Assembly (NCBI GenBank): GCA_029747015.1
Contig: JAKOGI010000104.1
Span: 434,001 to 498,000, forward strand
Reading direction: 5' to 3'
From: Carnegiea gigantea
Lineage: Eukaryota; Streptophyta; Magnoliopsida; Caryophyllales; Cactaceae
DNA length: 64,000 nt
Below the pieces are notes generated by a model that ran no database searches, was not told the DNA's origin, and saw nothing but the letters and a program-made list of their open reading frames with translations. The first letter of the stretch is position 1; every line of letters begins with the position of its first letter. Positions 12,244-23,568 of the stretch are shown in pieces. The position numbers and the translations under genes were made by a program.

Positions 12244-13558
12244 TGTTGAGAAAAATTATTGCAAGTGTACGATGTAGTTGTAGCTAGCAACCAGCAAGTA
12301 CGAGTCGTATCCATAGGTAGTTGTGTTTTCAAAGCACCAAAGCTAACTCAAGCGTATCAATCAAGACAAATCAAAAAGATGATAGGAAGAGGAACTAATC
12401 TACTAAGGCAAACAAAAAGGGCTTTGATTATAATTAAACCTAAGATTAACCAACTAATCAAGTCAGACCCGAACATTTCCAAGTTATGCTAGCGTTCAGA
12501 GATGATCGATTATATTGTCAAAGCTCACCTAAGCCCTCTTTTTAAGGGCCAAATGCTAGTTTAGTTATTCTAACTACCTATTTTTATGGGGTTAGCCCAA
12601 TTAAACTACAATAGTAGTAACCCTCCGTCGAGCTAGGATTTGGACTATTTTCTTGTCTAAAAGCTAGTTATCCTCGTTAGCTACACTAGACAATCAACCT
12701 CACCTTTCAGCGTAAGTCAATTGCCCCCAAAACCTGGATGAAAACTCTGCCAAGCATTTCATCGAACACTTGATGGACGTGAGGAAAAACTCTAAATCCA
12801 AGCATAAACAAGGTAGGTTAAAACTTAAACAAGACCAATTACCAATCTCAATAGCTATCCATAACCAAAGAGCACAACTTTAATTACAAAGAATAAACAT
12901 AAAAATACAAGCATAATAATGAACCATTAAAGTAGCACACAAACTGAAAGGCCTGAAATTAAAGGGAAAAAGAGAAGAGGAACTTAGTCTTAAATAACAA
13001 AACCCACACTCTTGCACATGGTATATACTAATTTAGTCTAAGTTATTCTCCTCCTAATGGGGTTTGGAAGTGGCTGATATAAACCCTAGTCAAGGCACAA
13101 AAGACCCTGGCCAAAAATCCCCTCAATTAATTTCGTAATATGCTTAAATATCGTGAAAACCAAAAAAAAAAAGGGCACAACCGTGCTCCGACGTATGGGC
13201 ACCCGTGCACGTTTGAAACTGGCAAACCGCATGATCATGCACTTCTACATGGCTGCGCGTGAAATGAGACTGAAATCTGCAGGTTTTTGCATGATTGCAC
13301 CTTAGTGCACTATCAATCGCGCATTTTTTTGGGCTCTTCAATCTTGCCCTTTTAGCCCTAAAAATTTCATTGGACCTCTTTTATTCCTTAAAAATCATCT
13401 CCATGGCTTTCCTTTGCATCAACACTTGTGAATTTCTCATTTTCTTGGTTACGCTTCCTAAAAATAAGAAAAACACTTCTCATCAAGATCCAACATAGAA
13501 ATAAGGGGGAAAGGGGTCAAATAAAGGGGCAAAATTAGGTCAAAAGAGAGGTTTATCA
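12244..13558 (-). repeat. 5' LTR of the Tat-type element
   Basis: Direct repeat of 5118-6479. Boundaries are TGTTGAG at 12244 and TTTATCA ending at 13558 as read on plus, which give TG...CA on the element's strand. It carries the promoter copy, but no TATA box was singled out. Confidence 0.85.
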
Positions 13559-13910
13559 AGTTAGTGCAAAATAGAATTAGTATTTAACATAATACTTAAC
13601 AACAAAGAGTGTCAAGAGGGATTGGATAATTCTCAATAATTAGTGCAGTATATGATGGTGTTCAGTGTAAAACAGAATAGTATTTGGTGTAATACCTGAC
13701 AGCAATTAGTCTCAGGCAGGATTGGACAGTTTTCGATAATTAGTGTTGGACTGAAGAACTGAACAACTTGTAGTGTAAGTGCTTTATAGGATGATTTCCA
13801 ATTATTAGAGTATGGTAAGATATGTTCAGTGTGCTATCATGGGGACTAAACAACATTTCACAGTTTACTGCAAATTGTATTGTTAAATGCAAATTTTAGG
13901 TTAGATTGCA
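13559..13910. repeat. ~101-bp imperfect tandem repeat with TTAGTG motifs
   Basis: AAAATAGAATTAGTATTTAA near 13568 recurs as AAAACAGAATAGTATTTGGT near 13669. GGATTGGATAATTCTCAATA near 13620 recurs as GGATTGGACAGTTTTCGATA near 13720. Two units of about 101 bases are clear and a third is partial. Related TTTAGTGTA text occurs at 14565-14690 and 15430-15600. Confidence 0.6.
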
Positions 13911-15602
13911 AATATATAACTTATAATGAGAGTAACTTATAAGGATTTTCATGTGTAAGCTACCCTAAAAATTAGAATAATCATCTGTCTCACTTTATAT
14001 TTTGAAATAGATGTTATTCTTATATAAATATTTTTTAGAACTTTTATATTTTGAAACAAGTTATATTTTTTATGTTTAAGTTGTTACAGTTATCATTTTC
14101 ATTTTAATGTGTAGACAATAACATGCTCTTAAAATTTTGAACATTAGAATTATAAAAATAATACTTCATCCCATCTCTAAACGTGTTGGCCCAAGTTCTC
14201 AAATAATTTTTAACTTAGGATGCTAGTGTTCTTTCAAGAATTTAGAAAAACAATTGTGGTAGGAAATCAAGATGAAAATAATTAGACTGCTTAGTTTAAA
14301 ATCTTTTCAAAAATTACAATTATAGAAGAGGAAAAAGAATGTAAGGGTTTACCATTTGTTTAGAGGAAGGACCATAACTCACCTTATATCGTCTCGTAGT
14401 TATCAAGTTGCTGATCATATCATATATTCCAGCTCCTAGGCTAAATAAATAAAGGAAATAGTGTTCAGCATGGCATATTGGAGCCAAAATCTATCAAAAT
14501 AAAAAGTTTATATTAAAAAGAATTAAAGAGCATGGTAGTCTACTGAATTCAGTATAGGAGAGCGTAATGTTTAGGGTCAAATAGAATAGTGTTTAGTTAT
14601 GACTTAACCACATAGTACTATATAATTTTAGTGTAGGACAGGGCAATGTTTAGTATAACATAGGGTAATATTTAGTTTGTTCCTTTGCATTTTAGTTTAT
14701 ACTAAACTGTGCATGCTACTGTCCTTTTTTTTAATCCTAAAATGAGAGCTTCAGAACATTGGCCATCTGTCATGTAGTCCAAATTCTTGTTAAGTTTCTT
14801 TGGATTATTGAACTTTTCTTTTCCTACCACTATTTCCCCACACAAGAATTCATTCGTTGCTAGGATATTTTTCAGGTATTAGAGGCTAAATAAATATGTA
14901 CGCTGTTTGGGGAAGGGATAAATAGTAAGAATTTTATCCAATCTTACCAAGTTTGTATATATATCCAATTGTGTATCTTTAGCTCCACTTCAAAAATTTG
15001 CTTAAATGACAAGTGTCGCTCAGTTTTTGATTTTTTGGGGTGGCTTGTAGGGTTACTTATAATCTGTAAACTAAGACAGTGTGGGTGGGTGTGTGTGTAC
15101 ACACACAAACACGTCCCAAAGAAAGACTTTATAAATTTATCTTTAAATAATAACAAGTAAACTAAATACGCACATAAGCATCCATTGGAATGAAAGACAG
15201 TGACACAGATGAGGGAATTTTTTTTTGATTTCTATGTTGTTCAAGATGACACACCAGATAGAGATAACATTTAAGATAAGGAAGACTTCCAGGTTGAAGA
15301 TCATATCTATTGCTTGTGTACCCCCAAGCATCAAGCATGCATTCGCTAAAATGCAAGATAAAACAAAATCAAATAGTTAGTACATAAATGAATTATAAAT
15401 ACAAAACGAAAAAAAGACATACATGTCTATTCAATTTAGGGTAGGGTATGGTAAGGTTTAGTGTATAATAGAATTATATTTAATCACATATTATTGTATG
15501 ACAGTATACTGTTTAGTGTAGGATGGGGTAATGCTTACTGTAGCATGAGTTAAATTTTTAGTGTGTGGCTATTCATTTAAGTTTTATATTAAACAGTGTA
15601 TG
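13911..15602. other. Degenerate transposon DNA with scattered TTTAGTGTA repeats
   Basis: Mostly AT-rich. On minus, 15330-15360 contains text resembling the DAW motif that follows the N-terminal block of Ulp1-carrying MULE proteins (MLDAWGYTSN), and 14760-14880 has a further weak coding-like block. A TG/AC mirror-like microsatellite lies at 15078-15112. No complete exon could be assembled. Confidence 0.4.
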
Positions 15603-16200
15603 TTATTGCCTTCTTTTATCTTGAACATGGAACCTGTATTGAATCTTTCTGAATTCGCAAACACATAATCATCAATCAACTCCTCTTCCTTCGAAAGATA
15701 AGTAAACATACTAGTCATATGTTCAACAAAAGGTAAATAAAAGCATAGAGGCAATTGCTTCGTTTTTCTGCCAGGTCGCTTCTTGATTTCAGGTTCTTCT
15801 GGGACAGTAACACACTCATGGCTACCCTTTACATCATCTTTTGGTGTATTGCATTCATTTTAAGTTTTGTTTTGCACATTCTCAGCTTTACTTTAAGAAC
15901 CATTTTGCACATTTTTGATTTGAGTATTTGAAGTCAAGCTATTTTGGTTAGTGCAATTTGAGGATTTTAGGTTCACGTGTGCACCGTCACGATCACCATC
16001 ACCACCCTCTTTAGCATACTTTGCTTCACAGGTTGATGTTGTGTCAACCACAGGACCCCAAGAATCAGGAAGTGATGAGAAAGTAGACATTGCTGGATCT
16101 TTTGCTTTCATCTTTTTAACTGGCAGTCTTGTTTCCTTTTGCGTTTCTTTTTCTAATTCTGTCATCACTTCTATGACTTTGTTCCAATACTCTTCACCCT
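15603..16200 (-). pseudogene. Transposon protein remnant resembling Ulp1-carrying MULE ORFs
   Basis: One minus-strand frame runs from 16168 to about 15605, interrupted by two TAA stops (near 15890 and 15858). It contains ELEKETQKETRLPVKK, PDSWGPVVDTTSTCEAK, then VPEEPEIKKRPGRKTKQLP and LSKEEELIDDYVFANSERF. The last two blocks resemble the region upstream of the Ulp1/C48 peptidase domain in proteins carried by Kaonashi/CUMULE-type Mutator elements. The catalytic His-Asp-Cys part was not recognised, so the peptidase itself may be missing or too decayed. The family assignment is inference from motif style. Confidence 0.45.
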
Positions 16201-17668
16201 AGCTAGACGAAAGAGTTTCATCTTCTTTTGGCATAACATCATTGTCCTTCAGCTCCTGTGCATTATTACCTTATGTGATTAAGAATGCTCTGAGTTTGTT
16301 TCACAAAATCCGAAAAATATATTGACAGCCAACTTACGAAATTTGTAAAATAACTTGTTTGTTTAATACTTTTTGGACATGCACCCCATGTTACTCTAGA
16401 ATAAGTGAAGGAATATATGCAATTTTTTGATCGTGTTACCATACCCTCGAAATCTTGCTGCACACATGAATTGTGATTCAAAAGTTTAAAACAAAGCACA
16501 AAAGATTTTTAAAGTGCTGATTATAAATAGTCTTCTAACCTCAAATTTAGACAAAATTTGTTTGGCATACTCAGTTTGCTTGCTAGGATGGAGTTGCTAT
16601 TTTGTTGATAGTATAAGCCTCTATTGATGTACACTGGAAGTGGAAACTGTAAATGGCAAATCAATGTGGCCCCTGCCCAAGTCAACAGTCTTTTACTACT
16701 CATCAATCCTTTTTTTTTTTTTTTTTGGGTTATCTCTTGACTCCATCCAATAATAGTAGCGAAATATCGATCAATAGTTCTTTTATTGCTAAACACTACC
16801 CTACCCAAGTATAGCATCTGATAAAATCGTGAAATTGAATAATAGTTAAAAATACCAAATGTTTAACATAAGATTATAGAACTTGCACACTGTATAAAGC
16901 ATAAATTATTTACCAAGTTTAATGGATTAAGTTCAACATTCAGATTATAACTAGGTTCTACTATAATGAAAGGTTTGAATTATGTATGTAGTGGCTTAAT
17001 CTAGGTACAGTTTTATGCGTAGATTAGTAACATACATTACACCATGATTCAAGGAACTTTGTACTAATGTGCACTAAATTCATAATGATCATGATTGGAA
17101 GATATCATGTGGTTAATGTACCTCTTAATGTACTATTGGACATTCAAAGAATTGAAAGTGGTCTTCTATCTTCTTTCTTATAGCAATAATGAAGCAATGC
17201 AACATGTATTGGGATTAATTGTACATGAAAATTTAGATTGCTAGGTTTTTCAAGATCATGACAGAAGAATGCTTCCATTGATGAACATGAAAGAACATTG
17301 CCACCATATATATAATGAAATTACTCCTGAATTGGTCACCACCATCTTGTTGTTGTAAAATGAAGTCTGAAATTTCGAAAAGCAAAGATGTTCTCCCTGT
17401 AAATTCCAATATGTCCTCAGGTCATGTAGAACCAATTCAAAGTCATCATCATTGCATTCATTCCCAACTTCAACTACATTACGACGTCCAATTGGTTATG
17501 CAAAGGTCAAATGTACATCTACTGTCATTATGTACATCTCTTCCTTTTTAGGCAAGCATAAATGAATTGCCTATGGATCAAATCTATATATATAACAAAT
17601 TTCCTATGGATTTTTGAAATTTTAAAATGTAAAAAACCTCCAAATCCCATATTTCTTATGGTTTCCTT
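16201..17668. other. No recognisable gene
   Basis: AT-rich sequence with short random frames and a poly-T run at 16711-16726. It is probably intron or spacer of the same degenerate element. Confidence 0.4.
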
Positions 17669-18780
17669 CTAAGCATTATTAAATCTTTCACGTATGTATG
17701 CAAAACCAACAACAAACATTCTTATAACAAAATGCTTTTCATAAATCTTCTCATTTTGTGTTTTTTTCGCCTTACCTTTCTGTTTTTTCTCCTTTGGCTT
17801 GGTTGCTTGAACATCCTTGTGTGACCTTACTAGTTTTGCTTCTGTTTCTTGTTCCTTTTGTGTCGTATGTTTCCATTTCTCTCTTAGATTCCCTTTCATT
17901 TGCTTCTTTTCTTCATGACTTGAAAGGAGAAGTCTTGAAGACCTTCTAACACGTGCCTGTGTTTTACTGTTTTTATCTTCTTGGTGTTAGAGCCGTGTCA
18001 TAAGGTTTTGGATCAGAGTTTTGCATTCCAATTAGATCTAGCAAATAGGTCATTCGGTTTGGGTACAGTTCAAGTTAAGTTTGGGTCGGGTCATATTTCG
18101 GGTCAAGCGACATTTCGGGTCGGGTCGGTTTGGGTCAGATAAACTTCTGTTTGGATCAACTTCGGGTTCACTAATTTTTGGTTAATATGATTGTCATGCA
18201 AAAATAATGAACATTGTCGAAAAATTTTGGGTCGGGTATGGTTCAATTTGAGTCAATTCGGATTTCAGGTCCCCTTTCGGGTAATATTATTTCGGATGTT
18301 GGATCGAGTATAGAATCGGATCATTCAGTATGGGTTTTGGGTCTCGGGTTAGTTTTGCTAGGTCTAATTCCAATGGTATCTTCTTTGGTTTATGTCTCTT
18401 TCTCATGACTTGAATGTTGCTCAGGACAAATTTATGGCATTACTTCTCCTTTATCCTCATTGTGTTTTTTAACAGGAGAGTGTGTACTAGATTTGTGTCC
18501 CTTAGTGATCTTCTTACTGTTAAAGCTTTCTTAGAACTTTTTGGAGGGCAGTGTTGTAGCTTGGAGGTATTTTCTTTGTCAATTTCTTCAGCTTAAACAT
18601 GTTGATCCTGATTTGATGGTGCCACAGTTTTGTGCTCTTGGTGGTCTTCTCGGGCTTGAAGTTAGCTTGTTCCTCCTTTTGCAAGCAATTCGCTTAAACT
18701 TTTTAGTTCTCTTGTATCATATTCATGTTCCTGCTCTTAGAACTATAGAAGGTTTATGTTAGATAAGTAAAAGTGAAGTT
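17669..18780 (-). pseudogene. Lysine-rich coding remnants of a transposon protein, interrupted by a MITE
   Basis: Minus-strand frame 17899-17669 is strongly basic (KEQETEAKLVRSHKDVQ, then KPKEKKQKGKAKKTQNEK). Further upstream on minus, 18780-18380 gives short blocks such as PPKSSKKALTVRRSLRDTN with stops between them. The two parts are separated by the hAT MITE at 18033-18366. The composition resembles the basic region of large DNA-transposon accessory proteins, but no domain was recognised. Confidence 0.35.
18033..18366. mobile_element. hAT-type MITE, 334 bp, TSD ATTCCAAT
   Basis: The left end is TAGATCTAGCAAA and the right end is TTTTGCTAGGTCTA, an imperfect terminal inverted repeat. The identical octamer ATTCCAAT lies at 18025-18032 and 18367-18374. 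An 8-bp target duplication is diagnostic of the hAT superfamily. The interior repeats GGGTCGGGT and TTTCGGGTC. No coding capacity. Confidence 0.88.
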
Positions 18781-19730
18781 CTTTGATTATAACAAATATA
18801 CACATAAGGTAGCAACCTTAGACTTTGAATATGACAAGTTTTATACGTGAGAAGTTGTTTGATGTACATAGCACTTCCTTGAAAATCAAGTACACTAACT
18901 TTAATCATCTTGTTCGGATGTATTTCACTTTCAATGTCAGATTAGATGAGGAAAATACGGAGTCTATAGATACAAAGAATACCATTCTTAGACACTAAAC
19001 CTTTTGTCATTATCACAAATGCATAACTATTGTACACTAAATCGTACTTATCAATGTACTAAAGAACATCAAATTAAGTTAAATAACACAAACTAAAGTA
19101 AAAACATCAAACCTTATAGTAAACACACCAAAATGTCAACTAGTGTGCATATTATCTAAGTAACTTCCTGGTGTATCTTTATGTATCCAACCTCAAGTAG
19201 CAGTTTTTCATCCACACATCAACAATTAAAACATGTGATGTATCCTCATTTTTTAAATTGTATTATGATGTAGTTTCATACTCAGTAGTAATATGTGCCC
19301 TTTGTGTTTTTCCATGATGATGACTAACAGATATCAATTAGTATCATCAACATCAGTGATAAAGAACAGATATCTTAAACACTGAAGCTTCTGGCAATAA
19401 ACACCAAATGTATAGTTAAACAACACCAAATTAAATAAAAAAACACTCAATTAAAACACTACAATATGCCCTGAAAAACCGCAATTAAATGAAAACATTA
19501 AAAAAACTTCTACTAAACAACACCAAATACAACTCCAAATTACTTAAATTTTAACACTAAACCTTACATAAAGCAAGTGTCGTTGTTGTTAAAAACAGTT
19601 GCTATTAATATCCAATGAGATTGTAACTTCATATTTCACAATCTTTAAAACAATTAAATAACACCCTTAAAAAGATGATCAAACACGGTGATTGGTGTTA
19701 AGACCTGAGAAGACGGATATAACCTCTTTA
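18781..19730. repeat. AT-rich region with recurrent ACACCAAA/ACACTAAA motifs
   Basis: The text AACACCAAA, CACCAAAT or CACTAAA recurs at irregular 30-60 base spacing from about 19030 to 19690. It is the complement orientation of the TTTAGTGT motif seen at 5.0 kb and 13.6-15.6 kb, and it resembles the more regular array at 26700-27330. Confidence 0.5.
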
Positions 19731-19735
19731 TTATG

Positions 19736-20033
19736 TGATGTAGGACGCTCGAAGAGCAATTCCCACACCTAGAAGATAACACAAGAACTTTTGAAAACTT
19801 AATAATTTAATTCATTCAAGTGTGTCTTTCTCCAAAACACGAGGGGGGTTTATATAGGAATCAATACAGCTGAAAAAAATATAAAAATAAATCCAAAGAT
19901 TACGATAAGATTATGACAAATAATCTAGAAAAATAAAAAGATTTTATCCTAAAAGAAGATCCCTAGATTACGAAATCTTCTATTCTTCCTAGAATATACA
20001 TTGCCATAGAACTCCTTCGGAGATACGACATCA
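19736..20033 (-). repeat. 3' LTR of the chromovirus
   Basis: TGATGTAGGACGCTCG to GATACGACATCA, nearly identical to 26037-26335. The element's last open frame runs about 85 bases into it. Confidence 0.95.
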
Positions 20034-21579
20034 TACTCCCCCACCGGAAAAGAACTCGACGCCGACGAGTTGTCTTGGAGGTACCACTCTAAAAGAGTCG
20101 GATTCATATCACGAAACTCATCTTCAGTAATCCAAGTAGCATCTGATTGGGGCCGTTCTAACCATTGCACCAGGAAGTGTCGGAACCCCCCACGAGAAGA
20201 GGACACAAATTCATCATCCAACACCGCCTCGATGTCGATCTGCGATTGCGGTAAAGGTGGGAGTCTAGGGATCTGAGTACCCGCAGAAACCCCAAAAGGA
20301 AGGCAAGAAGGCTCAAAAGTACCTCGATGAAGAGTGAGATCCTCCACATTGAAAATAGGACTAATACCTAGACTGTCAGAGAGATCAAGTACATATGCAT
20401 TAGATCCCAACTTCTGAAGGATTTGGTAAGGTCCTATGGCACAAACATGAAGCTTTTTGAGGGAGTTTCTGGGTAATCGTTCAGGTCGAATTTGAGCCAT
20501 AACAAAATCACTCACCTCAAAATTCGCAGCTCTGCGATGCATGTCAGCTGAATGCTTATAGCTGTCATTGCTTAAAGCAATCTTGCGTCGAATCTCAGCA
20601 TGTAAGTCATGAATATGCTGTGCAAATGTGGATGCAGGATGTGACACGCGGGCATCAGGTGGGAGGGAAATAAGGTCAGCAAGGGTACGAGAAGAGTAAC
20701 CAGGGACAATCTCAAAGGGACTTTTACCTGTAGTTCTATTGACCGCATTGTTATATGCAAACTCAACAAGGGGTAAAGTTAAATCCCAAGTGCCTTGTTT
20801 CTCGCCCACGACGCATCTGAGTAACTCCCCCAGACTACGGTTAACAACCTCAGTTTGCCCATCCGTTTGAGGGTGAAAGGCCGCAGAAAATTTCAGAGTA
20901 GTACCACACAGTCTCCATAAGGTATTCCAGAAATAGCTCATGAATTTGACATCCCTATCTGACACTATGGAAGTGGGAAGACCATGCAACCTAACAACCT
21001 CTCGAAGATTAACTTAGCAACATGTGAAGCATCAACTGTCTTGCTACAGGCAACAAAGTGGGCCATCTTAAAAAACCTATCAACCACAACTAAGACTAAA
21101 TCAAGACCACGGGATGTTCTAGGAAGACCTAGTGCAAAATCCATGCTAATGTCCTTCCATGGAGCATACGGGATAGGAAGAGGAGTGTAAAGTCCTGTAT
21201 TGTGCCTCTTAGTCTTAGCTAACTGACAGGTACGGCACTGAGACACAATGCGATGTACATCTCTTTTGAGAGAGGGCCAATAGAAGCGATCTGCAACCAA
21301 AGCAATGGTCCTGTCTTTACCCAGGTGGCCAGCTAGTTCCCTAGCATGCATCTCCCAAACCAAGAAGTTCCGGAACGATGTCTTAGGAATGCATAACTTG
21401 GACCCACGAAACAGGAAACCGTCATGAATGACAAAGTCAACGTGATGGTTGCGATTTCCAGCCGAAAGGTCCGAGTAAATGAGTGAAAAGTCAGGACAAG
21501 AGGTGTAGGTGCCTTTGAGCTTGTCAAAACCGAGAACCTCAACCCGTATCGTTTGTAAGAGGCAACCAATGCGACTGAG
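19949..21579 (-). pseudogene. Chromovirus integrase with C-terminal chromodomain-like region
   Basis: The zinc-binding part (HARELAGHLGKDRTIALVAD, then CRTCQLAKTKRHNTG) lies at about 21350-21210. The catalytic core follows (MDFALGLPRTSRGLDLVLVV near 21140; SDRDVKFMSYFW near 20950; the HPQTDGQTEVVNRSLGELLR block near 20870). One frameshift near 20985 splits the core. The C-terminal part has RPERLPRNSLKKLH and SPIFNVEDLTLH. Residues covering 20236-20074 (FVSSSRGGFRHFLVQW, then ATWITEDEFRDMNP) match a chromodomain that would steer integration to chromatin. The frame does not stop at the polypurine tract but continues into the LTR and ends at 19949. Confidence 0.88.
20034..20047 (-). other. Polypurine tract of the chromovirus
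   Basis: On minus, CCGGTGGGGGAGTA directly precedes TGATGT of the 3' LTR. Confidence 0.85.
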
Positions 21580-22971
21580 GGCATCAGCCACCTTGTTCTC
21601 AACACCAGATTTGTGCTTAGGGACAAAGGAGTACTCACTAATATACTCAATCCACCTAGCATGCTTAGGATTGATACTTGACTGAGAATTCCAGTGCTTA
21701 AGGGCCTCATGATCCGAATATACAACAAATTCATGCAGGAGAAAGTAATAGCGCCAATGAGGAAGGGACTGAAGCAGAGCATACAACTCTTTCTCGTAGG
21801 TGGTATACTTGAGTCGCCTAGATTCGTTAAGCTTTTCGCTAAAGAATGCTATGGGATGTCTCCCCTGACTTAACACTCCACCAATGCCATATCCAGAGGC
21901 ATCGCAAGCAACCGCAAAAACCTTACTAAAGTCAGGATGCCTAAGGATTGGAGCAGATGACATCATGTTCTTAATCTCCTTAAAGGAAGATGCCGCTTTA
22001 GGAGTCCACTGAAATGAGCCTTTCTTTAAGCAGTCTGTAATAGGTGACATGATAGAGCTGAAATGTCTGATAAATCTCATGTAGAAGGAAGCTAGGCGAT
22101 GGAAACTCCCAATCTCAGTAAGAGTCTTAGGTTCAGGCCATTCCCTAATGGCTCTAATTTTGTCGGGGTCAGCGGAGATACCTTAAGCGGATACAATGAA
22201 TCCTAAAAAGAGGACTTCGGTTTGAAGGAAGATGCACTTTTTCAGATTAGCAAAGAGCTTGGCCTCTCTAAGTGCGCACAGGAGCTGCTTGAGATGGTCA
22301 ACATGGTCTATCCTAGACTTGCTATATACCAAGATGTCATCAAAATAGACGACCAGAAATTTTCCCATAAATGGCTGAAGAACGTGAGTCATGAGTCTCA
22401 TAACGGTACTGGGAGCATTGGATAGCCCAAAAGGCATAACCATCCACTCAAATAAGTCATCTTGGGTCTTAAAGACAGTCTTCCATTCGTCTCCTGGTCT
22501 AATGCGGACCTGGTGATAACCACTACGCAAGTCTATCTTAGAGAACCAGCTAGCTCCAGCAAGACAATCAAGCATGTCCTCTAACCTCGGAGTGGGAAAC
22601 CTATACTTGACTGTAATCTTATTGATGGCTTTACTATCGACACACATCCTTCACGATCCGTCCTTCTTAGGGGCAAGGAGGGCGGGGACCGCACAGGGAC
22701 TCATGCTGTGACGAACAAAGCCCTTAGACAACAGTTCTTGAACCTGCCTATTCAATTCTGCTCGCTCAGTTGGATTCAACCTATAATGAGGAAGGTTAGG
22801 GAGTTGGGAACCAGGGACCAAGTCAATAGCATGTTGTATGTCACGAAGGGGAGGGAGCTCACTAGGAAGTTCCTCGGGGACAGCATCGACAAATTCTTTA
22901 AGCAGGTCATCAATCTCAACTGGGAGGTCCCGAAAAAGACAGGTCATATGAAGGGACGTGAGGGAAGGCAA
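21580..22971 (-). pseudogene. Chromovirus reverse transcriptase and RNase H
   Basis: The RT fingers and palm are clear: [20 protein letters not shown] and [16 protein letters not shown], then [33 protein letters not shown] and [11 protein letters not shown]. The catalytic YFDDILVYS lies near 22350. RNase H follows (VACDASGYGIGGVLSQ near 21900, TTYEKELYALLQSLPHWRYY near 21800, and VENKVADALSRI). Two stops break the frame: TGA at 22648 where the family has tryptophan, and TAA near 22182. The protein would copy the RNA genome into DNA in the particle. Confidence 0.92.
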
Positions 22972-23199
22972 TGGAGTCTGAAGCTAGCTCCCTAGCTAAG
23001 ATTGTTAGGAAGAACTTGTTAGAATTTTCCAATCTTTCAAAAGGTCTGCGGTAAAGGAGGAAAATAGTTCCCCTAGGAGGAGTAGACACACTGTGGGGAG
23101 AGGACAAGGTCGGGGAAGGTTTGGGACCTGGTGAAGACAGCAACTCTCTAGGTCGACATGGGTTGAGGGTAATGTTCTTATTCATGTACCTAAAGGTAT

Positions 23200-23568
23200 A
23201 AGTGTTCTCTTTCCGTTATGTGAGACATTCCGATCATAAAGTCAAGGACGACCTAGGAGAATGTGAGCGACATCCATTGGGAGGACGTCACATAAAACCT
23301 CGTCCTTATAACAACCAATCTGGATTGGAATCTTACATCTATGGGTAACTGTGAGGTGGGTCTTGTTAACCCAGGCTACTTTGAAAGGGTGGGGGTGAGG
23401 TTCTACCTTAACATGACAATGCTTTATGGCGGCCTGAGCAATAACATTCATGGTACTGTCACCATCTATAACCATTTTCATAAGAGTTTCCCCACACCTC
23501 ACAAGAGTGTAGAAGATGGTGGTACGTTACCACTCATCATTCATGACTGGATTGGCTAAAAGGCATCT
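23200..23568 (-). pseudogene. Chromovirus aspartic protease
   Basis: The frame has VRCGETLMKMVIDGDSTMNV, where DGDS stands at the catalytic D-S/G-G-S/A position, and ends VLPMDVAHILLGRP before a TGA near 23240 that replaces the usual tryptophan of the GRPW motif. A TAA separates it from gag near 23529. The enzyme would process the Gag-Pol polyprotein. The DGDS form may itself be damaged. Confidence 0.8.

Larger units (their letters stand above)
5118..13558 (-). mobile_element. Non-autonomous Tat-type (Ty3/gypsy) LTR retroelement with nested insertions
   Basis: Two direct repeats of about 1.3 kb (5118-6479 and 12244-13558) bound an internal region with a primer-binding site beside the right repeat and a purine tract beside the left one. 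The element therefore runs on the minus strand. LTR termini on that strand are TGATAAA at the start and CTCAACA at the end of the right copy. Its own internal sequence has only a decayed gag; no protease, reverse transcriptase or integrase was found. Without the MITE (7208-7628) and the older LTR-like insertion (to 10218) it is roughly 5.5 kb. The flanks suggest a 5-bp target duplication, AGTTA on the right and AGTTG on the left, but the left end is blurred by a few bases. LTR divergence is visible throughout, so the insertion is not young. Confidence 0.85.
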
